The notes beneath the pieces are model-generated. The model did not search any database and was not told where the DNA came from. It was given only the letters and a program-made list of their open reading frames with translations. From positions 1-63,123 of the forward strand of contig NZ_CANQLZ010000008.1 of NCBI RefSeq assembly GCF_947624825.1: a stretch of 63,123 nt of DNA. The letters run 5' to 3'. Position numbers and translations under genes: made by a program. Every line of letters starts with the position of its first letter. The first letter of the stretch is position 1. This stretch comes from an uncultured Acinetobacter sp. (GTDB lineage Bacteria; Pseudomonadota; Gammaproteobacteria; Pseudomonadales; Moraxellaceae). Shown here piece after piece: positions 1 to 9,118 of the stretch.

Positions 1-142
1 TACTCTTAATCTTAAAAGAGTCAAACACTTTTTTTAATTAATTTAAACAAGCGCTGCTGATGGAGGGCGATTATAGATAGTTTTTTGAGTTAAACAAGCC
101 CCTAAAACAAAAAAAGATAACTAAAAGTGATTAATTGGCTAA
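1..142. other. AT-rich left margin without a gene
   Basis: No credible reading frame lies here. Positions 2-21 form a weak inverted repeat (ACTCTT / AAGAGT with an 8-base loop) that could be the rest of a terminator from a gene left of the window, but no clean T tract follows directly. The remainder is AT-rich spacer downstream of the minus-strand gene that follows. Confidence 0.4.
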
Positions 143-1225
143 TTATTCATCATTTTTGGTGTTTTTAAAGACTGTACTCATCCTTTCGTCAATTTGAGCG
201 CTTATTTTCTGAGGATGATTAAGTTCTTGATACTTCAAACTGCGACAGTCAATATATTCACAATAAGCATGCTCACCTTCAAAAATTTGATCATCTAAAA
301 CAACCCGATAACTAAAACTCCCCACAAAGCCTGCACCCAACCCAAATTTAAAATCTCCACGACTTTCTCCTGCAATTTCTATTACTCGATTGGCATCGTT
401 GAGTTGCCAATGAAAATTACGAGGCAAATACATACTTTGATGGTTAGGTGTTTTCACTAAGGGATAAACACGAGCAATATGCAGCTCAAGATGCCGGTCA
501 TATACTTGGACTTGATCAGATTCAAAGTCTTTTACATATAAACGTGAATACAAGATTGAATTAAATTGATCCCTTAACTGCAACAGCATAATTTGCTGTG
601 TATCACTCAACTCAATAAGCTGATACACATAAAATGCGAAGGGAAAATACGCAAAGTTCATACTACGTGCATATTCTAGAACACCACGTTGGTTAATCGG
701 ATAGGTCTGTCCTGCATAATGTAGCTGACCAACACATTGGCAACTTAATGACCAAAATTGTCCCAATGACCAAGGCAGCTGATAAAAGCACTGTCCTGAA
801 TCTAAAGTTTCAATATTCAAATCAAGGCTAAGCTCATCGTCGGTACGCGTGAAATGTATATCAGGCAAATGAGCTGACAAGATTTCACGTCCATCAAAGT
901 TAAATAGGCTGTCCTGATATTCAAATTGTTGTTTTATATCGTAAGCATGAAAATGCCCAATGCTATGCATACTGGTACTCACCAATACTGTTGCTACATC
1001 AAGAGGTTGGGTGATATTAAGATGAGATTGCTCAAAAATCGGGGCGCGTGGCTGCCCAATCAGGCTATAAAAATTAAGATAATGTAATGGTGCGGGAAGA
1101 TTGGGGATTTTAAGTGCTTGATGAATAATTTTATAACGCCCTTGTTGGGCATGTAGCTGCTTGGGGCATGTAGGAGCCTGATTAAATTGTTTAGCACGAT
1201 TAATTAAATCCTGAAACAATTGCAT
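143..1225 (-). CDS. Conserved hypothetical protein, probably DUF6670 family
   Basis: A 360-residue protein with no signal peptide or membrane segment that I can see. It is rich in aromatic and beta-prone stretches, such as the segment around residues 270-320 with the FKFGLGAGFVGSFSYRVVL run, which suggests a beta-barrel or lipocalin-like fold. I associate this pattern with the Acinetobacter DUF6670 proteins, from memory only. The start has a good AGGAG site six bases upstream. It lies 18 bases downstream of pssA on the same strand and is probably cotranscribed, so a lipid-related role is possible but is inference. Confidence 0.8.
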   Translation of the reverse strand: MQLFQDLINRAKQFNQAPTCPKQLHAQQGRYKIIHQALKIPNLPAPLHYLNFYSLIGQPRAPIFEQSHLNITQPLDVATVLVSTSMHSIGHFHAYDIKQQFEYQDSLFNFDGREILSAHLPDIHFTRTDDELSLDLNIETLDSGQCFYQLPWSLGQFWSLSCQCVGQLHYAGQTYPINQRGVLEYARSMNFAYFPFAFYVYQLIELSDTQQIMLLQLRDQFNSILYSRLYVKDFESDQVQVYDRHLELHIARVYPLVKTPNHQSMYLPRNFHWQLNDANRVIEIAGESRGDFKFGLGAGFVGSFSYRVVLDDQIFEGEHAYCEYIDCRSLKYQELNHPQKISAQIDERMSTVFKNTKNDE

Positions 1226-1243
1226 ATCAAGCTCCTTTTCTTG

Positions 1244-2068
1244 CTATGCCACAGGGTTTTTTCTCGCCATAAAGGTGGTGACAAAACCCGATAATGCATA
1301 AATCACAGAAAGTACCAAAATACCCACAGGGATATTATAAGTAATTGCAGCCAAGATAAACACAGCAATCGGCAACACAGCAAATGGCACACGTTTACGA
1401 TCTACAGTCTTAAACGAATAGTATTTAATATTGGAGATCATTAATAAACCTGCCACTACAATAGACACCGCATTTAAGGTCTGCACACCAATATCACTTA
1501 AATCAAAAATTTCAGGGGTATTTAAACCCACCCAAACCAAAGTCACCATGATGATGGCCGCAAGTGGACTTGCAACTCCAATAAAATAGCGTTTATCGAC
1601 CACACCAATTTGCACATTAAAACGTGCCAAACGAAACGCTGCACAAGCGGTATAGACAAAACATGCTGCCAAGCCTAAACGACCAAGATCATTTAGGCTC
1701 CAACTGTACATTAAGATGGCAGGCGCAACACCAAAAGCCAACAAATCTGAGAGTGAGTCAAATTGTTCGCCAAACGCACTTTGCGCACCAATGGCACGCG
1801 CAACACGCCCATCTAAACCATCTAACAAGGCTGCCACAAAAATTGCATAAATGGCTTGTTGGAATTCGCCATTCATACTGGCAATAATTGAATAAAAGCC
1901 TGATAACAACGCTGCGGTTGTAATCAGGTTCGGCCACAGATAGATTCCACGACGTTTCACCTTTTGCCCTTCTTGAGTTTGTTCTTCTTCCACCACTTCA
2001 AAGGTAATCCCATCATGATCGTGATCTTGAGAACTATATTCTCCTTCAGGCTTCGATTGATTTGTCAT
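1244..2068 (-). CDS. pssA: CDP-diacylglycerol--serine O-phosphatidyltransferase
   Basis: This enzyme joins CDP-diacylglycerol and L-serine to give phosphatidylserine, the precursor of phosphatidylethanolamine, at the inner membrane. The CDP-alcohol phosphatidyltransferase signature DG-x2-AR-x8-G-x3-D-x3-D is seen at residues 83-108, ending with D104 and D108. About six hydrophobic segments follow the charged N-terminal tail of some 40 residues, which is rich in D and E. The length of 274 residues fits the integral-membrane (subclass II) type, not the E. coli peripheral type. An AGGACA site precedes the ATG. It leads an apparent two-gene unit with the DUF6670-like gene. Confidence 0.95.
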   Translation of the reverse strand: MTNQSKPEGEYSSQDHDHDGITFEVVEEEQTQEGQKVKRRGIYLWPNLITTAALLSGFYSIIASMNGEFQQAIYAIFVAALLDGLDGRVARAIGAQSAFGEQFDSLSDLLAFGVAPAILMYSWSLNDLGRLGLAACFVYTACAAFRLARFNVQIGVVDKRYFIGVASPLAAIIMVTLVWVGLNTPEIFDLSDIGVQTLNAVSIVVAGLLMISNIKYYSFKTVDRKRVPFAVLPIAVFILAAITYNIPVGILVLSVIYALSGFVTTFMARKNPVA

Positions 2069-2118
2069 TATTTTCTGTCCTAAGTGTAACCATGTATCTC
2101 TAACTTAAGGGTTGGTGC

Positions 2119-2976
2119 TTATTCGCCAACCAACCAACGTACTGCTGCGTGACCGCCATTTTCGCTCATACGTAAATGCGGGAATAACCACTGTAGAGCT
2201 TCATCGGCATCTTGAGAGAATTTCCAAGGTGGATTGATCACCAACAAACCACAGCCATTTAAGCCCACTGGTGTATCATCTGGCCACACACATACTTCAC
2301 AAACCAACTGACGACGAATACCTGTTTTAAACATTTTTTTCTCAAAACGTTCAATCATGGCACGGTCTTTAATTGGATACCAAATGGCAAAACAACCTGT
2401 AGGCCACTTTTTATAAGCTGCTACAATTAATTCTACCAACTGTGGGAAATCCTTACGTTCAAGTTCGTAAGGCGGATCAATCATTACCATGCCACGTTTT
2501 TCTTTAGGTGGGATTACACCCAATAAACCTTCGTAGGCATCACGCTCGTGTAAACCTGCACGGCGGTCACGAATGTTCATATAAAGCTGTTGAAACACAT
2601 CACGTTGCATTTCAAAAATCGTGGCTTTATCTGTTTCACGCATGCCTTCTAAAGCAAACCACGGCGAACCTGGATATGCACCTTTGCCTGAACCTTCACG
2701 CATTTTTTCAACAATATCTAAATACTGTTTTACACCCTCAGGCGCATTGCGTTTAATTGACTCATCTAGTTTCACCAAACGATGAATACCGGTAAGAAAC
2801 TCACCTGATTTTTGTGCAGCTGAGGTTGATAAATCATATTTACCCGCACCGCCATGCGTATCGATATAACGATATGGCTTATCTTTTTGATTGAGGCGAG
2901 TCAAAATCTGAAGCAATAAAACGTGCTTCATGACATCGGCAAAGTTGCCTGCATGGAAATGGTGTCGGTAATTCAT
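2119..2976 (-). CDS. rlmJ: 23S rRNA (adenine(2030)-N6)-methyltransferase RlmJ
   Basis: The protein methylates N6 of A2030 in 23S rRNA, using S-adenosylmethionine. Typical RlmJ features are the N-terminal MNYRHHFHAGNFADVMKH block, the glycine-rich HGGAGKYDL segment at residues 41-49, and the catalytic N6-methyltransferase motif DPPYE at residues 167-171. The length of 285 residues is normal for the family. The stop codon sits in the loop of a small hairpin (GGTTGG / CCAACC, 2110-2131) without a T tract. The gene is alone on its strand, divergent from the oxygenase gene to the right. Confidence 0.95.
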   Translation of the reverse strand: MNYRHHFHAGNFADVMKHVLLLQILTRLNQKDKPYRYIDTHGGAGKYDLSTSAAQKSGEFLTGIHRLVKLDESIKRNAPEGVKQYLDIVEKMREGSGKGAYPGSPWFALEGMRETDKATIFEMQRDVFQQLYMNIRDRRAGLHERDAYEGLLGVIPPKEKRGMVMIDPPYELERKDFPQLVELIVAAYKKWPTGCFAIWYPIKDRAMIERFEKKMFKTGIRRQLVCEVCVWPDDTPVGLNGCGLLVINPPWKFSQDADEALQWLFPHLRMSENGGHAAVRWLVGE

Positions 2977-3090
2977 GTTTCTTTCATTCCTAAGATCAAT
3001 GCATATTTTAGCATGAAAAAGTATTTCTTTCCGAGCCGATTCTTGCTCTAGAATAGCTCACCTCTTTTATCATGTTGCGTGAGTTGATCT

Positions 3091-3693
3091 ATGCAAGTTA
3101 CACAACTGCCGGTTCATTGGAATATTGAACGTATTTTAGATGATTTAGATGAACATGGTTTTACGTTAATTGACGCTGCTTATTCAGAACAATATCAACA
3201 TGCTGTAGTGGGCGAATGTTTACAGCATCTACAGCAATTTCGCCAAGCGGCCATTCAAAATGGCGTGGTCAGTGATATTCGCAGTGATCATATTTTATGG
3301 CTCGGTCCTGAATTTACAATTGCCGATCAACACAGTCAAACCTTATTGGCATTAGCACAACAATTGAACCGCGCATTTTATTTAGGTATTAAAGATGTAG
3401 AGGCGCATTTTGCCTGTTATAACGCGGGGGAGTTTTATGCACTGCATCGTGACAACCCTCAAGGTAAAAATGGCCGTATGATTTCAAGCGTTTATTATCT
3501 ACACCAAACTTGGCAAGATGATTTTGGCGGGCAACTACGCTTACAAGATAAACACGGCAATTGGCATATTATTCAGCCTCAGCCCAATCGTATTGCCTTG
3601 TTTCAAAGTGATTTATTACATGAAGTTTTACCCGCGCAACAGCAGCGTTTATCCATTACCGCTTGGTTACGTAGCGACCACAGTATGCTTTAG
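3091..3693 (+). CDS. 2-oxoglutarate/Fe(II)-dependent oxygenase, prolyl 4-hydroxylase-like
   Basis: The 200-residue protein carries the iron-binding triad H119, D121 and H177, and R186 in place to bind the 2-oxoglutarate carboxylate. The spacing matches the 2OG-Fe(II) oxygenase superfamily (P4Hc type). Family members hydroxylate protein or small-molecule substrates; the substrate here cannot be told from sequence. It is divergent from rlmJ and followed by an unrelated-looking small gene on the same strand after 67 bases. The ribosome site in front of the ATG is weak. Confidence 0.88.
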   Translation: MQVTQLPVHWNIERILDDLDEHGFTLIDAAYSEQYQHAVVGECLQHLQQFRQAAIQNGVVSDIRSDHILWLGPEFTIADQHSQTLLALAQQLNRAFYLGIKDVEAHFACYNAGEFYALHRDNPQGKNGRMISSVYYLHQTWQDDFGGQLRLQDKHGNWHIIQPQPNRIALFQSDLLHEVLPAQQQRLSITAWLRSDHSML

Positions 3694-3760
3694 TGCTTTA
3701 AATTTTGAAAAGCAACCTCATAATAGCTAACACACTGCAAAACATTTGAGGAATCAGCCA

Positions 3761-4288
3761 ATGCGTATGACCACCAAACAGATTATTCAACGTATTGGTG
3801 AGACAGATCAATTGTTCTTACAAGGCAATACTCCTGAGCTTGCCTTAGAACGTGGCGATCTACGCTTACAATTGGTCACTTTAAGCTGTGTGACCCAAGA
3901 GCAGCATCACTTTTTACAAGAAGCGATTGTGCTGCTTGAACAAGGTCGCGTTGAATTTGAAGAAATGCCACTGGATACCTATCTCAATTTATCCCTGCAT
4001 TTGGCCAAAGCCTATATGTTGTATTTTGAGCTCACGCGTGAAAAGCGTTATGCCTTGATTACTCAACAAATCATGAAACCCTTAAGCCATGCAGATCACG
4101 GCGATGTGTTGTTCTTTTTAGCATATGCTTCGGCTGTTAAAGAAGAACCTGCCATGACACGTCATTGGTTGACCAAATACAGTAAGCGCAAAGACTTTGA
4201 CTTTGAACTGGTACAGCAGCATCCTTGTTTTAGCGCATATCGCGAACAAGCGTGGTTTATGAACGTGTTAAAGCAAAAACTGCACTAA
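3761..4288 (+). CDS. Conserved hypothetical helical protein
   Basis: A soluble protein of about 175 residues, predicted to be all helical, with TPR-like alternation of small and large residues around residues 60-150. I do not recognise the family. The start at ATG 3761 is chosen because GAGGA (3748-3752) lies eight bases in front of it; a longer frame from a TTG at 3746 would overlap that site. The gene ends in a bidirectional terminator shared with the convergent DUF2789 gene. It follows the oxygenase gene and may be cotranscribed with it. Confidence 0.75.
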   Translation: MRMTTKQIIQRIGETDQLFLQGNTPELALERGDLRLQLVTLSCVTQEQHHFLQEAIVLLEQGRVEFEEMPLDTYLNLSLHLAKAYMLYFELTREKRYALITQQIMKPLSHADHGDVLFFLAYASAVKEEPAMTRHWLTKYSKRKDFDFELVQQHPCFSAYREQAWFMNVLKQKLH

Positions 4289-4289
4289 A

Positions 4290-4318
4290 AAAAATGCCTC
4301 ACTTGAGGCATTTTTTTA
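4290..4318. terminator. Bidirectional intrinsic terminator
   Basis: Stem ATGCCTC (4294-4300) / GAGGCAT (4305-4311) with a four-base loop, flanked by an A run on the left and a T run on the right. It serves the hypothetical gene from the left and the DUF2789 gene from the right. Confidence 0.9.
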
Positions 4319-4567
4319 TGCAGTTTGTAATTTGTGTGCATCCATATGCAATTGCTGATTAAGTTCATCGACCCAAATTGCCCAATCATCATCTTGCACC
4401 AAATGACTAATGAGCAAAGAACGTTGTCCTTTATTCCAAAATGCTGCGTCATGTAAAGACACACTTGCAGGCAATTGATGCGTACGTACGTAAAGTTCAA
4501 TGGCAGCAGGGCTGTTGGCCAAGCCAAGTTGGGCAAATAGCAGCTCTAAAGATGGTTTAGTTTGCAT
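4316..4567 (-). CDS. DUF2789 family protein, first copy
   Basis: A small 83-residue helical protein of DUF2789. Recognisable blocks are the L-F-x-Q-L-G-L segment near the N terminus, an x-Y-V-x-T-H-Q-L-P segment, and a C-terminal DDDWAIWVDELNQQLH helix. The function of the family is unknown. It is the first of two tandem copies separated by about 115 bases; a third lies at 56804-57049. The reading frame ends inside the shared terminator T run. Confidence 0.85.
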   Translation of the reverse strand: MQTKPSLELLFAQLGLANSPAAIELYVRTHQLPASVSLHDAAFWNKGQRSLLISHLVQDDDWAIWVDELNQQLHMDAHKLQTA

Positions 4568-4632
4568 AATGAGCGCCTCTTATCAGTTTATCTTTAATTT
4601 ATTATTCTTATAACTTATAAGAAAGCTTAAAA

Positions 4633-4660
4633 AAAACCTAGCACTTTGACTAGGTTTATT
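4633..4660 (-). terminator. Intrinsic terminator of the second DUF2789 gene
   Basis: Perfect stem AAACCTAG (4634-4641) / CTAGGTTT (4650-4657), with an eight-base loop. On the minus strand it is followed by a run of T, so it ends transcription from the DUF2789 gene at 4682-4915. Confidence 0.85.
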
Positions 4661-4681
4661 GTGTGTTTTTGTGAGCAATAA

Positions 4682-4915
4682 TTACTGTGCGTGCATTTGT
4701 TCATTGAGTTGGTCAATCACCATTGCCCATTCATCATCTTTTTTCCAATGACTAATTAAAAAATCTTTTTGTGATGTTGTCCAAAAGTCAGCTTGATGCA
4801 TAGGGGTATTTATATCTAATTGATGTGTAGCAATAAATTGCTCTATTGCCTCTGGGCTACTGTCTAAACCCAATTGTTGAAATAGTAATTCTTGAGTTAC
4901 ATCCATATCTAACAT
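4682..4915 (-). CDS. DUF2789 family protein, second copy
   Basis: A 77-residue protein that aligns with its neighbour along its length: LLFQQLGLDSSPEAIEQFI matches the first helix, THQLDINTPMHQADFW the middle, and DDEWAMVIDQLNEQMH the last helix. The function is unknown. It has its own terminator, so the two tandem copies appear to be separate transcription units. Arrangement and similarity point to local duplication, followed by divergence. An in-frame ATG six bases further on (MDVTQ) is an alternative start. Confidence 0.85.
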   Translation of the reverse strand: MLDMDVTQELLFQQLGLDSSPEAIEQFIATHQLDINTPMHQADFWTTSQKDFLISHWKKDDEWAMVIDQLNEQMHAQ

Positions 4916-5010
4916 TCAAACAGCTCCTCAGCTTTATGGGTATTCAAATTAACATGTGGCGTTTTGAGCTTATGCTGAATATTATAGATTTGCATGTTAT
5001 TTTTTGTACA

Positions 5011-5040
5011 AAAAAAGCACTCCAAGAGGAGTGCTTTTTC
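5011..5040 (-). terminator. Intrinsic terminator of mdh
   Basis: A 12-base stem (5012-5023 / 5028-5039), core GCACTCC / GGAGTGC, with loop AAGA and a T run on the minus strand. It lies 20 bases after the mdh stop codon. Confidence 0.9.
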
Positions 5041-5060
5041 TAACTTAGCTTAACGCTAAA

Positions 5061-6047
5061 TTAGTTAAGCATGTCAGCAACTGCTGCACGTTCTTCTTCA
5101 AGCTCATTTAGAGTGAAGTTGATACGCTCACGGCTGAATTCGTCGATTTCAAGACCTTGAACGATCGTGTATTCGCCATTTTCGCAAGTTACAGGGAAAC
5201 CGAACATTACGCCTTCAGGAATACCGTAAGAACCGTCAGAAGGAATACCCATAGTAACCCATTCGCCGTTTGTACCAAGCGCCCAATCACGCATATGATC
5301 GATTGCAGCGTTTGCAGCAGATGCAGCAGAAGATAAACCACGTGCTTCGATGATCGCAGCACCACGTTTACCAACAGTTGGAAGGAACACATCTTTATTC
5401 CAAGCAGCATCGTTGATTTTGTCTTTTAAGCTTTCGCCGTTTACAGTTGCAAAACGGTAGTCAGCATACATGGTTGGAGAGTGGTTACCCCAAACAGTCA
5501 TTGTTTTAATGTCAGATACTGCAACATTTGCTTTTTGAGCAAGTTGAGTTAACGCACGGTTGTGGTCAAGACGTAACATTGCTGTAAAGTTTTTAGCAGG
5601 AAGATCTGTCGCAGATTTCATTGCAATGTAAGCATTCGTGTTAGCAGGGTTACCTACAACAAGAACTTTAACGTCGCGGCTTGCAACTTCGTTGAGTGCT
5701 TTACCTTGACCGATGAAGATTTCACCGTTTACTTTAAGAAGATCAGCACGTTCCATACCAGGACCACGTGGACGTGAACCTACAAGAAGCGCGTAGTCAG
5801 CATCTTTAAACGCAACTTTAGGATCATCAGTACCGATCATGCCCGCTAAAAGTGGGAATGCACAGTCATCAAGTTCCATCATCACGCCTTGAAGCGCTTG
5901 TTGAGCTTTCTCAACAGGAATTTCTAATAATTGAAGAATAACTGGTTGGTCTTTACCCAACATTTCACCGCTAGCGATACGGAATAATAGGCTGTAACCG
6001 ATTTGACCAGCAGCGCCAGTAACGGCAACGCGAACAGGTTGCTTCAT
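5061..6047 (-). CDS. mdh: Malate dehydrogenase
   Basis: Cytosolic NAD-dependent malate dehydrogenase of the TCA cycle, interconverting malate and oxaloacetate. The nucleotide-binding motif TGAAGQIGY is at residues 10-18. The substrate arginines R94 and R100 sit in [10 protein letters not shown], and the catalytic pair is D161 (in RLDHNRA) and H189 (in WGNHSPTMY). The length of 328 residues is typical for the form with a GAAGQIGY motif, found in Acinetobacter and many other proteobacteria. The gene stands alone with its own terminator. Confidence 0.97.
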   Translation of the reverse strand: MKQPVRVAVTGAAGQIGYSLLFRIASGEMLGKDQPVILQLLEIPVEKAQQALQGVMMELDDCAFPLLAGMIGTDDPKVAFKDADYALLVGSRPRGPGMERADLLKVNGEIFIGQGKALNEVASRDVKVLVVGNPANTNAYIAMKSATDLPAKNFTAMLRLDHNRALTQLAQKANVAVSDIKTMTVWGNHSPTMYADYRFATVNGESLKDKINDAAWNKDVFLPTVGKRGAAIIEARGLSSAASAANAAIDHMRDWALGTNGEWVTMGIPSDGSYGIPEGVMFGFPVTCENGEYTIVQGLEIDEFSRERINFTLNELEEERAAVADMLN

Positions 6048-6219
6048 GTAATTATCTCCAATTGAGGATCGTCATCATAATGATTAAATAGCAGTTGTAT
6101 TTAATCTTAATAAGCATAAACGGCAAAGATTGTACTCCAATACTTTGACAGATGCATGTAAAAGGCAATGCATTTCACCAAAAGTATGATAGGAAATATA
6201 AATAAATTTGCCAAAAAAC

Positions 6220-6852
6220 TCAGTACGCACCTTTTATGTAATAGTGACTTGGACAATTTGACTGCACATCAGCAGGACAAGCCTTGTATTGACCATTGGG
6301 CTTATAGCACACCCGAATTTCAGTTAAGTAGCTACTTTTACGCTGTTGCTGACACTGAAAGTGAATCGCCTTAGCCGGCAATCTTGGATTTAACTTACTA
6401 AAACGTTGCTGAATATACGCCGCCGAGACCTGATAGGTCTCAGCATGAGATAAATCATTAGGAACTTTCAAATGGTCGGCATAGTTAATAATTGTACGAA
6501 AATATTGACTGGCATTCATAGGAACGCACCCCCCAATACTGCGCCATAAATGCACGCGTGCCGCCTCATCTGGCATTACGCGTGCCACAACTTTAGCCTG
6601 TAACAGCGGTAAATTTGCTGAAGAGCTGCTCTGACAATGCGCAGATATTTTTTCAGGGTACAAACCTGCAATGTTGAGCGAGTAGCCCTCTAAACATTTA
6701 CGTTTTTTACTTTCAGTGGCACTTAAATCACACATGGCAGGGGTCAGCTGAATATGCATGACATAGCCGGTGGCTGGAGTACCCGCATATGCATGACTCC
6801 AACCATATAAGCCCATTACTGCAATGCCTGACCAATATTTTACAGCATTCAT
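6220..6852 (-). CDS. Secreted RNase T2-like protein lacking the catalytic histidines
   Basis: About 210 residues with a signal peptide (cleavage after HAYA, near residue 23). The family call rests on my alignment to E. coli RNase I: YVMHIQLTPAMC near the N terminus, the block YSLNIAGLYP in place of the CAS1 motif x-HGLWP, the SQYFRTI segment after CAS2, and YLTEIRVCYK near the C terminus. The CAS1 histidine is Ala (about residue 62) and CAS2 (E-x2-KHG) is shortened to RSIGGC, losing Glu, Lys and His. It is therefore expected to be inactive as an RNase. ATG 6852 follows AGG by seven bases; it starts eight bases after slt stops and is probably cotranscribed. Confidence 0.75.
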   Translation of the reverse strand: MNAVKYWSGIAVMGLYGWSHAYAGTPATGYVMHIQLTPAMCDLSATESKKRKCLEGYSLNIAGLYPEKISAHCQSSSSANLPLLQAKVVARVMPDEAARVHLWRSIGGCVPMNASQYFRTIINYADHLKVPNDLSHAETYQVSAAYIQQRFSKLNPRLPAKAIHFQCQQQRKSSYLTEIRVCYKPNGQYKACPADVQSNCPSHYYIKGAY

Positions 6853-6860
6853 TCTCAAAC

Positions 6861-8831
6861 CTATGGACTCACCATACGCATTGGGATGGTTGGCATACGT
6901 TGACTCAGTGGTTTTAAACCTTGACCCAACAATGCACCATAGTGGGTAGCATTAGTCATCACATGTTTGACATAGTCACGCGTTTCTAACAAAGGAATTG
7001 ATTCAGTGTATTGATCAGCAGCTAAAGCCTGTTGTTCTGGCTGCCAACGGCGCGCACGATTTGGTCCTGCGTTATAGCCTGCTGTCGCTAATACAGCATT
7101 TTGACTCAATTGCTTTTGAATCATAGACAAATAAAATGTGCCATAACGTAAATTGGTATTGGGGTCGGTTAAAGCCGCAGGGTTATAGGCTTCACCCATA
7201 TTTTTAGCCACTAATTTTGCAGTATCTGGCATGATTTGCATTAAGCCACCTGCACCAACATGTGAGCGAGCTGCGGTATTAAAACGACTTTCTTGGCGCA
7301 TTAAGCCATATGCCCACGCCGGATCAATCCCTGCACTATAACTATGTTGAGTGACTAAATTTTTGTGTGGCATCGCATAACGATAATTATAGTTATGTTT
7401 TTGATGTGTACGATCTGCAGCATAAATGGCGCGGTCATACCAACTCATATCGGTGGCGCGTTTAGCAGCTGCCAATAACAAACCATCATCTTGCTTTAAA
7501 TAGGCTTGGCGCACCGCCCAATTCCACTCACGATTGACATAACTGTCATTGGCACCAATCTGACGCAAATTAAAAGCGCGATTAAAATGAATATCTTGAC
7601 TTAAACGCATCACATCACTTTGACTTGGCTCTACGCTTATTGGCAACTTAGCCGCCTGCCCTACACGCTCTTGTGCAAGTAAGTTATGGTAATCATCACC
7701 TTGTGCTAAGCGTTTATAAATTTCTTGTGCAATACGTTTAGATTGTTTATCGCCACGTTGTTCAGAAGCACGCGCCAACCAATATTGCCAACGATCTTCT
7801 TGGCGTTGATTGACACTCATGCCATCAATAGCACGAATTACCCCTTCCCAATTGCTAAAGCGAATCGCTTGACGAGCATAAATCTCAGATTCTTCTGGGC
7901 TAAATGGCAAACCGTAGCTGGCATCTAAATACTGAATCACTTCAGGTTTAAAGTTATTTTTCATGACCGTTGTGCCACCAATGTAACCCACGGCGCGGTA
8001 TAAAGCGCGCTGCACATCTTGAGGCACGCCCTCGGCTGCACGTTGCACTGAAGACAATGCTGTTTCTAAATTACTATCGGCCAAACGCCCCATGGCATAG
8101 ACTAAATAAGCATGATCGGCAGTGCTCACTTTGGGAGCTGACCATAAATAATTAAGTGGATTGGCTTGAATTTGATTGAGCTGCGCAAGTGCTAAACTTA
8201 CATTCATACTTTGCGCTGTGGCAATCGCTTGACCGGCTTGACCTGCGCGCAATTGCACCCATAAACGCTGCTCACGATCTTTGATTGTCATGAGTGGGCT
8301 GGACAGCATCATACGTCCTAAGCCATTACAAGATTCAGGTTGGGTGTTAGTGGTCAGCCACACATCTTTATATTCTGCAAATACTAAAGGATCGCCTGTT
8401 TGGGCACGCACTTGTGCAATCGCACAGCTCTCTGCCCGATCGGCATTACTGACATATTGCAACACAGGTGCAGCACTGACAAAATCACTGTGTTTGACTT
8501 TTTCTTCTACATAATCGGCACTGAGTTTCTCAGCCATCGCAGAATGAGGATAACGCTGTGCAAAACTCATAATCGCATTGGGGCTTTGCGTGGCTAAATT
8601 ACGGTTAAGCAACCAATATTCAGGATAATAACCCAACACATCATTTTGCATAGACACCTGATACTGTCTTAACAATTCGGTGTTACCCGCGTTGGCAGCG
8701 CGTAGTGCGTCATGAAACTGTTCATCTGCAGCCGAAGCACAGCCTGCCATTGCCAATGCCACGCCCCCTAATGTCCATTTTAAATGTTTTTTGTGTGTGC
8801 TGAAGGTAGACATACGCTGCTGCTTGATCAT
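6861..8831 (-). CDS. slt: Soluble lytic murein transglycosylase
   Basis: A periplasmic lytic transglycosylase of 656 residues that cleaves the MurNAc-GlcNAc bond of peptidoglycan to give anhydro ends. The N-terminal two thirds form the helical superhelix (Slt70 U and L domains). The C-terminal SLT domain has the catalytic glutamate (about E514) in GLMRQESRFN, followed by GAGGLMQIMP and AGYNAGPNRARRW. The N terminus is a signal sequence ending in MAGCASA; the cysteine lies in a poor lipobox, so signal peptidase I cleavage after ASA is more likely. AGGCGA precedes the ATG. It heads a unit with the RNase T2-like gene. Confidence 0.93.
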   Translation of the reverse strand: MIKQQRMSTFSTHKKHLKWTLGGVALAMAGCASAADEQFHDALRAANAGNTELLRQYQVSMQNDVLGYYPEYWLLNRNLATQSPNAIMSFAQRYPHSAMAEKLSADYVEEKVKHSDFVSAAPVLQYVSNADRAESCAIAQVRAQTGDPLVFAEYKDVWLTTNTQPESCNGLGRMMLSSPLMTIKDREQRLWVQLRAGQAGQAIATAQSMNVSLALAQLNQIQANPLNYLWSAPKVSTADHAYLVYAMGRLADSNLETALSSVQRAAEGVPQDVQRALYRAVGYIGGTTVMKNNFKPEVIQYLDASYGLPFSPEESEIYARQAIRFSNWEGVIRAIDGMSVNQRQEDRWQYWLARASEQRGDKQSKRIAQEIYKRLAQGDDYHNLLAQERVGQAAKLPISVEPSQSDVMRLSQDIHFNRAFNLRQIGANDSYVNREWNWAVRQAYLKQDDGLLLAAAKRATDMSWYDRAIYAADRTHQKHNYNYRYAMPHKNLVTQHSYSAGIDPAWAYGLMRQESRFNTAARSHVGAGGLMQIMPDTAKLVAKNMGEAYNPAALTDPNTNLRYGTFYLSMIQKQLSQNAVLATAGYNAGPNRARRWQPEQQALAADQYTESIPLLETRDYVKHVMTNATHYGALLGQGLKPLSQRMPTIPMRMVSP

Positions 8832-9118
8832 GTGGGTATCGCCTGAGTTATTTTACTCATCATTTTGGTTAGTTTAATGAGTCTGAATCACATCTTGTGT
8901 TGAGTTGTGTAACCTGATGATTACGCAATATTAATTTTCAGACATTTTTTATCCATAAATCAATCTGATGCCAAAGCCAATTAGCGCTGTCCGTTTGCTA
9001 AAATTTCCTGTTAAAATATGCGCCTTTCATTTCACGTGCATGGCTTGGTAATTTTGCCACATTGTGGGTTTAAACCCCAAATGCGCCGTGCTTTATTTGC
9101 TTATTATTAGGAGCCTAC
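8832..9118. promoter_or_regulatory. Divergent intergenic region between slt and miaB
   Basis: No gene is visible in these 287 bases. An extended -10-like element TGTTAAAAT near 9008-9016 is a plausible miaB promoter element. A perfect 12-base palindrome GGGTTTAAACCC (9066-9077) lies about 40 bases before the miaB start, in what should be its leader. Confidence 0.4.

Noticed and set aside
4285..4536. Second minus-strand frame over the first DUF2789 gene
   Set aside because: Wrong frame for the DUF2789 protein, no ribosome site, and it runs through the terminator.
9066..9077. GGGTTTAAACCC palindrome before miaB as an operator
   Set aside because: Twelve bases without spacer and no regulator near by; chance or simple leader structure is as likely. 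It is mentioned only in the intergenic entry.
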